A stretch of DNA of 7,006 nucleotides from Bryobacteraceae bacterium (GTDB lineage Bacteria > Acidobacteriota > Terriglobia > Bryobacterales > Bryobacteraceae). Shown here in pieces: positions 1 to 5,681 of this stretch; position 1 is the stretch's first letter; each line of letters begins with the position of its first letter. The DNA lies in contig JANXXV010000247.1 in assembly GCA_025350445.1 (NCBI GenBank), positions 1-7,006 on the forward strand, read 5' to 3'. Both the position numbers and the translations under genes were made by a program. Under the pieces are notes generated by a model. That model worked only from the letters and a program-made list of their open reading frames with translations. It had not been told where the DNA came from and searched no databases.

Positions 1-29
1 CCGGAAAGGAAACGGCAGCGGGTGTAGAA

Positions 30-50
30 TCCCGGACGCTCTAACCGGGA
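30..50. repeat. Short perfect inverted repeat (6-bp arms)
   Basis: TCCCGG at 30-35 is the exact reverse complement of CCGGGA at 45-50, leaving a 9-nt loop. GTTCGAATT follows at 55-63 and resembles a tRNA T-loop, but no T-stem or acceptor stem can be paired around it, so I do not call a tRNA. CCGGAAA also occurs at both 1-7 and 73-79. The function is unknown. It could be part of a structure cut by the window edge. Confidence 0.35.
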
Positions 51-424
51 AGCCGTTCGAATTAAACGCGGTCCGGAAACACGCAATCGCAAAGTATCTC
101 AGTGGAGATTATCATTGGGAGTTGCATCGGCAGAGAGCGCCGGAGAGTTTCAAGATGCTTTCCGCGTATGCTCAATAATCCGGGCCGAGTCTACGAGTGG
201 GATGGCTGCACATTTGGAAAATATGGTCCGTCGCGTGCGCGCGATTGGGGTTCGGTTAAAGAAAGCGACTACTCAAACTCGTTTGTTTTTGATTCGCACG
301 GCGATGTGAAGCGATCATGCGACAAGACATGCAGGAAGCGTGAAAGAGCACGCGTTGAGCACAAGTGATTTCGGCGCTTTTTGTCGTGTGGGGCGCACCG
401 AACCCTCTGGTGAGACTCATCTAG

Positions 425-487
425 CCATGGGCGATTCCGGTTCTGCATGTACAGGATGTCTATACGCTAGAATCGGAATAGCCATGG
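425..487 (+). promoter_or_regulatory. Long interrupted inverted repeat spanning the antitoxin promoter and start codon
   Basis: CCATGG (425-430), three bases, then ATTCCG (434-439) are mirrored by CGGAAT (474-479), two bases, then CCATGG (482-487). That gives 12 matching base pairs with a 3/2-nt internal bulge around a 34-nt centre. Counting one base more, TAGCCATGG also reads as a direct repeat at 422-430 and 479-487. The right arm contains the ATG of the antitoxin (484-486). The centre holds the TGTACA motif and a possible -10 box (TAGAAT, 468-473; no good -35 at 17 nt). The structure is seen directly. Its role is inferred: an operator for the antitoxin-toxin complex, or, in transcripts starting further upstream, a hairpin that hides the start codon. 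Confidence 0.45.
448..453. promoter_or_regulatory. Candidate YefM-YoeB operator core (TGTACA)
   Basis: The palindromic hexamer TGTACA lies 30 nt before the antitoxin ATG. In E. coli, YefM and the YefM-YoeB complex bind promoter palindromes whose core is TGTACA, giving autoregulation. Here the hexamer sits in the equivalent place, just upstream of a possible -10 box at 468-473. I see only one perfect copy; TGTCTA at 457-462 is a poor second candidate. A six-base match can arise by chance, so this rests on position plus the identity of the downstream gene. Confidence 0.45.
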
Positions 488-759
488 CCATCGAAACCAC
501 ATATACGCCCCTGCGCGATGACCTTGCCTCAATTCTGGATCGCGTGGTGGACGATCAGGAAGTGGTGATCGTTCGCCGCCGCGGCTCCAGGGATGTGGCA
601 TTGGTGCCTGCGACGGAGCTGGCAGGACTGCTGGAAACGGCCCATCTGCTTCGATCTCCCAAGAACGCCCAACGGCTTGTTACTGCGTTGCGGAGAGCGG
701 AGAAAGGTGAAGGCAAGCCGGAAACGGTTGCGGGCATGAAGCGGGAATTTGGAATTTGA
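484..759 (+). CDS. yefM: Type II antitoxin, Phd/YefM family
   Basis: This 91-residue protein matches the YefM antitoxin family, which binds and neutralises the YoeB mRNA interferase and represses its own operon. The N-terminal part (about 1-45) fits the Phd/YefM DNA-binding fold, with the usual strand pattern VVIVRRRGSRDVALVP at about 27-42. The C-terminal half carries the toxin-binding signature: ETAHLLRSPKNAQRL at 51-65 corresponds closely to ETAYLLRSPANARRL of E. coli YefM. I chose the ATG at 484 because it gives the family's normal length. An in-frame ATG at 427 would add 19 residues with no family resemblance. A weak GGA lies 6 nt upstream. The frame is intact and stops at 757-759, overlapping the TTG start of the toxin. 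It appears to be a functional antitoxin whose partner is broken. Family assignment is firm; activity is inferred. Confidence 0.93.
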   Translation: MAIETTYTPLRDDLASILDRVVDDQEVVIVRRRGSRDVALVPATELAGLLETAHLLRSPKNAQRLVTALRRAEKGEGKPETVAGMKREFGI

Positions 760-1028
760 AACCGCCCGCCAAGCGGGATGCGATTTTCCATCCCGAGTTT
801 CGCGAGGACCTACGCTTCTGGGTTGAAACAGACCGAAACACCGCGCTTCGCATTATGTAGTTGGTGGAAGCCACGTTGAGCGATCCCTTCCAGGGTATTG
901 GTAAACCCGAAGCACTAAGGTATCAACTGGCGGGGGCGTGGTCCCGGCGAATCACGCAAGAGCATCGCCTTGTCTACCGGGTAAGCACGAGCAGAGTCGA
1001 TTTCCTGCAAGCCCGCTATCACTACTGA
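756..1028 (+). pseudogene. yoeB: YoeB-family mRNA interferase toxin, interrupted by an in-frame TAG
   Basis: Reading from the TTG at 756, which overlaps the antitoxin stop as TTGA, gives a YoeB-like protein of 90 codons with one internal stop, TAG at 858-860 (codon 35). YoeB is a RelE-fold ribosome-dependent endoribonuclease that cleaves mRNA in the A site. Residues before the stop fit the family (FREDLRFWVETDRN, about 15-28). Those after it fit very well: [29 protein letters not shown] and the C-terminal ARYHY. Aligned without gaps to E. coli YoeB (offset +6), the catalytic Glu46, Arg65, His83 and Tyr84 correspond to Glu52, Arg71, His89 and Tyr90, all present. The stop falls where E. coli has Glu29, so one GAG-to-TAG change would explain it. 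The normal product would stop after 34 residues without any active-site residue. A sequencing error, suppression of the stop, or restart at the adjacent TTG (861) or GTG (864) cannot be excluded. Confidence 0.88.
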
Positions 1029-1106
1029 AAACTGTCGCCATACAATCGACTGGAACGACTGGGCAAAGACGCGTGCGCGTACCGAAGGGAGCAAGTTCCT
1101 GATCAA

Positions 1107-1211
1107 TCATCTTCTCCACCAAAAAACGACTATCTTCGCACCTATCACAGCACCTAGCCCTATCAATGTGACCAGCAGCCCAGTAATCCTAGTCTGCCGA
1201 AGGTGATCCAT
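1107..1211 (-). CDS. Possible 34-residue single-helix membrane peptide (speculative)
   Basis: An ATG on the - strand at 1211-1209 opens 34 codons ending at TGA (1109-1107). The peptide has a short charged start (MDHLRQTR), about 18 hydrophobic residues (ITGLLVTLIGLGAVIGA), then KIVVFWWRR. This short basic N-terminus, single helix and Trp/Arg-rich tail recalls small membrane toxins of type I systems such as Ldr, but that is resemblance in form only. Its start shares the CCATGG at 1208-1213 with the start of the divergent gene at 1210, so the two starts overlap by two bases. GAAG lies about 5 nt before the ATG as a weak ribosome site. The same frame is open further upstream through the opposite gene, as expected of an antisense shadow. 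It could also be the tail of a lost gene, or chance. Confidence 0.2.
   Translation of the reverse strand: MDHLRQTRITGLLVTLIGLGAVIGAKIVVFWWRR
1199..1206 (+). promoter_or_regulatory. Shine-Dalgarno site for the gene at 1210
   Basis: GAAGGTGA ends 3 nt before the ATG at 1210, and its GAAGG part ends 6 nt before it. This is the clearest ribosome-binding sequence among the gene starts in the window and supports the choice of that start. Confidence 0.6.
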
Positions 1212-2187
1212 GGACGCTTCAGCCCTTAAAAGTGCGTCAGAAGCCCTGGAAAGCGCTGCGAGATCACTTGAAAGTCGTTCAGACGCACTTGAAAAATGGC
1301 TGTTGTTCTGGATAATTCCGGTAGTGATTGGTGTAGTACTCGAACTGGCCGTCGTAATCACTGCATATCGCCATGAACTTTCGGAGTTTCGACGTGCAGT
1401 AATCAGCACGCCAGACAAGCCAAGTATTCGAATGTTTGTCTTTGAAATATTCGGGGCTGGATTGGTCGCCATTGGGGTGGCTGGCGAATTTGGAATAAAT
1501 GTAAGTTCTCGTACGGTGGAAACTGAGTTACGAGACAAAAAAAGCCAGTTGGTTGCTTTGTCCCAAGTGGCGGCAGGTGAGGCTGTAGAGCGTGCATTCA
1601 AGAACGAAAAAGAAGCCGCCGAACTAAAGCGAAAGAATCTTGAACGACAAATCGAAATCCTTAGCCTTCGGTCGCGCACGGCGAGGGCTGAAAAAGAGGC
1701 TGCAGAGGACAAACTTGCATTCATTAGGTTGCAATCACCGCGCCAACTAACAGGCGAACAGCAGAGTCGCTTCCGCGAGGAAGCCGCGAAATTTAAGGGC
1801 ACCCCGTTTGTTGTAAAGGGCGTCGCTGGAGATTCAGATTCTGTCTCGCTCGCTTCCCTGCTCATCAACCTGCTCTCCGACCCCCGAGACGGTGCAGGTT
1901 GGGTTCGACAGAAGGCAATCATTGAACCTGGACAAATATCCGTCACTCTCAAACAAGCAGATTCCGCAATCGTTCCAGTCATAACGGAAACTGGCGTCCG
2001 ATTCGCCGGTGGACCCGGGCAATGGAAACCACTAGACTTCCTAGGTAAACGGTTAGCGGAAGCTGGAATTTTCAGCACGGGGCTTGGCGGAGGAAGCGCA
2101 GATGAATTCGTACCTGTTGAGCGGCAGGCTCCACTCATCATCTTTGTTGGGAGGAAGCTAGATTTGATGTTCAAAAATACACGATAG
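1210..2187 (+). CDS. Unrecognised membrane protein with two TM helices, coiled coil and C-terminal globular domain
   Basis: I do not recognise a named family for this 325-residue protein. Visible parts in order are: a polar, heptad-like N-terminal helix (about 3-29); a first membrane helix (about 31-52, LLFWIIPVVIGVVLELAVVI); a short basic loop (54-74); a second, weaker membrane helix (about 76-96); a long charged coiled coil (about 104-175, rich in E, K, R and A); and a globular part (about 177-325). The globular part opens with SPRQLTGEQQSRF and ends in a hydrophobic strand, APLIIFVGRKL. I recall a similar PR-LT-EQ opening in uncharacterised membrane coiled-coil proteins, which is not a functional assignment. 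The start is supported by a good Shine-Dalgarno. Sampled lines are 42-57% G+C, against 58-72% in the right-hand genes, which suggests acquired DNA. It follows the interrupted toxin by 181 nt and is probably transcribed separately. A signalling or scaffold role is possible, but no function is shown. Confidence 0.85.
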   Translation: MDASALKSASEALESAARSLESRSDALEKWLLFWIIPVVIGVVLELAVVITAYRHELSEFRRAVISTPDKPSIRMFVFEIFGAGLVAIGVAGEFGINVSSRTVETELRDKKSQLVALSQVAAGEAVERAFKNEKEAAELKRKNLERQIEILSLRSRTARAEKEAAEDKLAFIRLQSPRQLTGEQQSRFREEAAKFKGTPFVVKGVAGDSDSVSLASLLINLLSDPRDGAGWVRQKAIIEPGQISVTLKQADSAIVPVITETGVRFAGGPGQWKPLDFLGKRLAEAGIFSTGLGGGSADEFVPVERQAPLIIFVGRKLDLMFKNTR

Positions 2188-2260
2188 TCAAGGCCTGTCT
2201 GGTCACCCCAAGCGCCACCAGCCCAACTTAGGAATGTCAAGTATGTCCTTGCCAAATTTG

Positions 2261-3472
2261 CTACGGAACCACTGTTTTCCCGCCCATATACCGCCGCGTC
2301 CCCAGCACCATCAAAACGGCTACCGCAAGATAGACCAGGGAATTCGCGCTGATCGACGCGCTCATCCCATATCGTCCCGCTGCGGCAGCAATCGCGACCG
2401 GTGCAATGCCGCCGCCCAGGTATCCAATAGAGTTCATCACGCCCACAGCTGTAGCCCGATGCTCCGGCCGGACCACATCATGCAACGATGCGAAGATGTT
2501 CGCGTCGTAAAGGCCCTTGAAGTACCCGAACCCGGTCATCGCCAGAATCAGCACGGGCACGGATAGCGTCCAGCCCGTGAGAAAGATGAATGGCACGCCG
2601 CAGAAAAGCCCAATCGCCTGGGTCATCATGCGCCCGCCTCTATACTTCCGCGATAGTTTATCCGCGAGCACGCCACCCGTCAGCACACCCAGCACCGACG
2701 CGGCTTGCAGATATGCCGTGCTGCTGAATCCCGATAACGACAGGCTCATGTGGAACTTTGTGAACAGGAACGACGGCAGCCACGTGAGGAAGATCATTGC
2801 GACGAAGTTGGCGCCGGCGAATACCGCGATCAGCACGGCAACCATCGGATTGTCGAAGAGTCCGCGAATGCTACCTTTGCTCCTCTCCGCCACTACCTGC
2901 CGCGCGGGCTCCTTCAGCACCGCCAGCAGAACTAGTCCCAGCAACACGCCAAGCCCGCCGAAGAGGTAGAAGCCCGACCGCCAGCCGTAGTGTTGGCCAA
3001 GCACGCCGGCAAACGTTCCACCGGCGATGGTGCCGGCATAAACGCTGGATTGATGGGCTGACATGGCCCGTGATCTCGTCTCGCTTGTGTGATACGCGCT
3101 GATCATCGACATAGACGCCGGGAAGTAGAATGCCTCGCCGAATCCCTCCAGTGCGCGGAACAAAACCAACTGCAGGTAGTTCGCCGACAGCGCCGTGCAG
3201 ATGGTAATCAGCGACCAGAATACCAAGCCACCGACGATCAGGGTCTTCCGCTGCACGCGGTCTCCCACCATCCCCGCGATCGGTCCGATGGCCGCATATA
3301 CCCACATGAACGCGGCGCCTACGATGCCGAGTTGCAAGTCGGTCAAATGCATCTCCGCCTTCAACAGCGGGAACACGGAGAAGATCGCCTGCCGGTCCGC
3401 GTAGTTGAAAAAACAGACGAACCAGAGCAGTGCAACCAACACCCACTTATACGTCTGGTTAGAGGTAGACAC
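2261..3472 (-). CDS. Major facilitator superfamily transporter
   Basis: The frame encodes an inner-membrane MFS transporter of about 403 residues with roughly twelve hydrophobic segments, the normal size for the family. Using the GTG start, helix 1 (about 10-28) leads into FNYADRQAIF (22-31). The MFS motif A loop between helices 2 and 3 reads GMVGDRVQRK at 67-76. FRALEGFGEAFYFPAS (105-120) is the helix-4 region typical of ACS (anion:cation symporter) and Spinster-like members. A charged central loop (about KEPARQVVAERSKG) divides the two halves. The substrate cannot be read from sequence. The frame is open up to 3562, but its first 30 codons lie inside alr. I prefer GTG at 3472, which gives a normal N-terminus and a 14-nt overlap with the alr end, suggesting translational coupling; no clear Shine-Dalgarno is present. 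It is the last gene of the - strand block and its TAG stop lies at 2263-2261. Confidence 0.9.
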   Translation of the reverse strand: MSTSNQTYKWVLVALLWFVCFFNYADRQAIFSVFPLLKAEMHLTDLQLGIVGAAFMWVYAAIGPIAGMVGDRVQRKTLIVGGLVFWSLITICTALSANYLQLVLFRALEGFGEAFYFPASMSMISAYHTSETRSRAMSAHQSSVYAGTIAGGTFAGVLGQHYGWRSGFYLFGGLGVLLGLVLLAVLKEPARQVVAERSKGSIRGLFDNPMVAVLIAVFAGANFVAMIFLTWLPSFLFTKFHMSLSLSGFSSTAYLQAASVLGVLTGGVLADKLSRKYRGGRMMTQAIGLFCGVPFIFLTGWTLSVPVLILAMTGFGYFKGLYDANIFASLHDVVRPEHRATAVGVMNSIGYLGGGIAPVAIAAAAGRYGMSASISANSLVYLAVAVLMVLGTRRYMGGKTVVP

Positions 3473-4589
3473 GTTTAACGCGGGAGCTGATGGCACACAA
3501 CACACTATATGAGATTGTCCCTGCAACGCGCGCCATTTCCTGCGCGTCGATGCCAACGTCACCCTCGTTACCCAACAGCGTGACCGCGTCGCCGGGCTTC
3601 AGCGCCGGGCAATGCGTGGCGTCGATGGTGGTCATGTCCATCGATACCGCGCCAAGAATCGGAACCCGGAGGCCGCAAGCGATCACCTGGCCTTTGTTCG
3701 AGAGCCGGTGCGGAAGCCCGTCCGCGTAGCCTACGGCAAGCACTGCAATCCGCATCGCCGCCGCCGCGCGATACATTCCGCCGTAGCCGATTAGCGCCCC
3801 GCTGTCTACGTCCTTAACGGTGAGCACCGAAGCTTTCCATGTCAGCGCAGGCTTTACATGTAGCAGGTTCGGTGGACCTTTGCCGCGTGCCGGCGACGTG
3901 TACCCGTAAATCGCGTGGCCTGGACGCACCATGTCGCACCATGCTTCCCGGCGGCCATAGGCGATGGCGCCGGTGCTGGACATATGCGCCATAGGCGCCG
4001 CGATGCCCGCGGTTCGCAGCGCGTCGAGAACGTCGAGAAAGTAGCGCGTCTGTTCCCCGGTCTGCTTGGAGCTGAAGTCCGATACCGATGCGAAGTGAGT
4101 CATTAGCCCTTCGAGCCGCACGTTTCGCGCGGCGCTGATGGCACGATGAATCTCGGCCGCCGCGGCACGCGTGCCCAGCCGGCCCATCCCGCTATCGATC
4201 TTGAGATGGTAATCCACGCCTGTGCCGCGCTGGCGCGCGAGATCGTCGAGTGCGCGGAGATCGTCCAGCGAATGAAGCACCGGAGTGAGCTTATGGTCTA
4301 GCATGGCGCCACGCCCGGCCGGCAGGAAATCGGCCATCACCAGAATGCGCCCGGCGATTCCCGCCTGCCGCAGCGCGATACCTTCCTCCACGTTGCTTAC
4401 CGCAAGCCAGCGCGCTCCGCGGCTAACAAGCGTCCGCGAGACTTCGATTGCGCCATGCCGGTAAGCGTCGGCCTTCACCACAGGCATCACTTCCACCGCC
4501 GGCCCCACCACCGATCTAATTGCGTTGAAGTTGTCTCCGATCTGCTGCAGCGATACTTCCACCCAGGACCGGTAGGGAGATGTCGGCAT
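3459..4589 (-). CDS. alr: Alanine racemase
   Basis: This 376-residue protein is a full-length PLP-dependent alanine racemase. It interconverts L- and D-alanine in the cytoplasm and so supplies D-Ala for peptidoglycan. The PLP lysine is Lys39 in VVKADAYRHGA, the same number as in the Geobacillus enzyme. The other catalytic base, Tyr269, lies in IGYGGMY. Supporting residues include Arg137 (DSGMGRLG), His165 (MTHFASV), Arg222 (VRPGHAIYGY) and the SMDM segment at 316-319. The C-terminus, SYSVLCAISSRVKRVY, matches the family ending. One oddity is Arg44 where most homologues have Gly after the PLP-lysine segment (usual AYGHGA). The ATG at 4589 follows the upstream glycosyltransferase stop by 3 nt with no evident Shine-Dalgarno, so coupled translation is likely. 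Its end overlaps the transporter start. Confidence 0.97.
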   Translation of the reverse strand: MPTSPYRSWVEVSLQQIGDNFNAIRSVVGPAVEVMPVVKADAYRHGAIEVSRTLVSRGARWLAVSNVEEGIALRQAGIAGRILVMADFLPAGRGAMLDHKLTPVLHSLDDLRALDDLARQRGTGVDYHLKIDSGMGRLGTRAAAAEIHRAISAARNVRLEGLMTHFASVSDFSSKQTGEQTRYFLDVLDALRTAGIAAPMAHMSSTGAIAYGRREAWCDMVRPGHAIYGYTSPARGKGPPNLLHVKPALTWKASVLTVKDVDSGALIGYGGMYRAAAAMRIAVLAVGYADGLPHRLSNKGQVIACGLRVPILGAVSMDMTTIDATHCPALKPGDAVTLLGNEGDVGIDAQEMARVAGTISYSVLCAISSRVKRVYL

Positions 4590-4592
4590 ACT

Positions 4593-5669
4593 CTAACGTT
4601 GGCACAGCCCGGCCAGCAATGTCTCGTATTGAGACGTGACCGCGTCCCAGCTATATCGTTCCCGTACACGATGCGTGGCCTTGCCACGCCATTGGTCTTG
4701 TTCAGCGGCGGACATCGCCAGCACTTTCGCCATCGTCTCCTTTAGATTTCCGGTGAAAGGAATCGCTGCGCCGCCGGCTACTTCTTCGTTTTCTACGGTG
4801 TCGAAGTAGAGGGTCAGCGCCCCGCGGCCCATCGCTTCTATCAACGCCGGGTGTGTGCCTCCTACTTCGGTGGCATGGACGTAAGCAAAGCAGTGAGACT
4901 GCAATTCGCGGTAGCCCGCGCCATAGATTGCCCCCGGCATTACAATGCGAGGGTCTTTGGTATCGCGCACGCGCCGGATATATTCGTCCGCGTAAGGCGC
5001 ATCGCCAACGATAGCCAGTTTCTTGGTGGTGGCCAGGCGCTCAAATGCCTTACGCACCATCAGCGCGTTATTTTCCGGCTCCAGCCGGCTGACGTAGAGG
5101 AAGTATTCGCCGGGTTCCAGGCCAAGCTTCGCCAGAACATCCGTACTCAGCACTTTGCCCACTTCCGCTCCGTAGGCGATGAAGGTGGTCGGCTTGCCGT
5201 AGCGCTGCTGGTAGTAATCGGCGATGTTCCGCGCATCGGAAACCACCGCCGTGGGGCAGAACGTCGCCAGCCATTCCGAAATCCTGTACCAGGTTCTGGC
5301 GGCGGCGTTCCACTTCTTCCGCTTTCGTTCCAGGCCGTCCACATTGAGCGCTACCGGCATACCCAGCAAGCGCGGCATCCACGTGAAGATCGCATTGGCG
5401 GCGTTGCAATACAGGGCCACATCGTGCCGGTGACACAACAAATGAAGGGTAGACAGAAACGTATGTACGATTGTGTCGAAGTATTTGTGCCGGATGGTGG
5501 GGAGATAGGCGAGGTCGACTCCCAGGTAAGGCGAGGGAGATCTTTCGCGGCAGTAGACAGTAACCCGATGGCCCCGTTCCACCAACCTTCTGGAGAGCTC
5601 TTCCGCGAACGTCTCGAAACCGCCATACGACGCGGGAATTCCACGCGTACCCAGGATGGCGATTTTCAT
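4593..5669 (-). CDS. GT4-type glycosyltransferase with DUF1972-like N-terminus (rhamnosyltransferase-like)
   Basis: The 358-residue protein has a GT-B layout. The N-terminal domain (about 1-165) starts with KIAILGTRGIPASYGGFETF (2-21), the signature of the DUF1972 family often attached to rhamnosyl- or other hexosyltransferases of cell-surface glycans. The C-terminal nucleotide-sugar domain (about 175-345) has YFLYVSRLEPENNALMV (189-205) and VHATEVGGTHPALIEAMGRG (264-283). The latter corresponds to the GT4 donor-binding region, ending in Glu278; VGGT replaces the first Glu of the usual E-x7-E, as I recall for this subfamily. No signal peptide or membrane helix is evident, so it likely works at the cytoplasmic side on a lipid-linked acceptor. 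Donor and acceptor sugars are unknown. It starts 12 nt after the GT2 gene and ends 3 nt before alr, consistent with one operon. The ATG at 5669 places the glycine-rich motif at the very N-terminus as expected. Confidence 0.93.
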   Translation of the reverse strand: MKIAILGTRGIPASYGGFETFAEELSRRLVERGHRVTVYCRERSPSPYLGVDLAYLPTIRHKYFDTIVHTFLSTLHLLCHRHDVALYCNAANAIFTWMPRLLGMPVALNVDGLERKRKKWNAAARTWYRISEWLATFCPTAVVSDARNIADYYQQRYGKPTTFIAYGAEVGKVLSTDVLAKLGLEPGEYFLYVSRLEPENNALMVRKAFERLATTKKLAIVGDAPYADEYIRRVRDTKDPRIVMPGAIYGAGYRELQSHCFAYVHATEVGGTHPALIEAMGRGALTLYFDTVENEEVAGGAAIPFTGNLKETMAKVLAMSAAEQDQWRGKATHRVRERYSWDAVTSQYETLLAGLCQR

Positions 5670-5681
5670 ACCGGCGCGAAC

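Larger units (their letters stand above)
1..483. other. Gene-free leader region upstream of the toxin-antitoxin pair
   Basis: I see no supportable gene here. Open frames exist on the + strand (a GTG-started 88-codon frame at 102-368 and a TTG-started 64-codon frame at 115-309), but neither has a recognisable motif, a good ribosome site or a coding-like third-position pattern. The region holds a small hairpin near its left end and a structured control region at about 421-487, both listed separately. It may contain decayed remnants of an older gene, but nothing can be named. Confidence 0.6.

Noticed and set aside
30..75. Possible tRNA fragment (hairpin followed by GTTCGAATT)
   Set aside because: The 9-nt loop does not fit an anticodon arm, and the bases around the T-loop-like string do not pair. 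No acceptor stem is found.
102..368. 88-codon + strand frame in the left gene-free region
   Set aside because: It has a GTG start with no Shine-Dalgarno, mixed third-position bases and no recognisable motif. It could be a decayed fragment, but nothing supports a gene.
1069..1080. Near-palindrome ACGCG-TG-CGCGT after the toxin gene
   Set aside because: It is a short GC-rich palindrome with no T-run, no second copy and no link to a promoter, so it is likely chance.
915..1106. 63-codon - strand frame opposite the toxin
   Set aside because: It is the antisense shadow of conserved YoeB sequence. It has a TTG start and no motif of its own.
1107..2255. Long - strand open frame of 382 codons opposite the 1210-2187 gene
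   Set aside because: It is Ser/Arg/Ala-rich without domain logic and mirrors the + strand gene, which has a good ribosome site, membrane helices and a coiled coil. Only its last 34 codons, beyond the + gene, are kept as a speculative small ORF.
2188..2260. Possible bidirectional terminator between the convergent genes
   Set aside because: I found no stable hairpin followed by a T-run on either strand, only weak 4-bp pairings such as AGGA/TCCT at 2230-2249.
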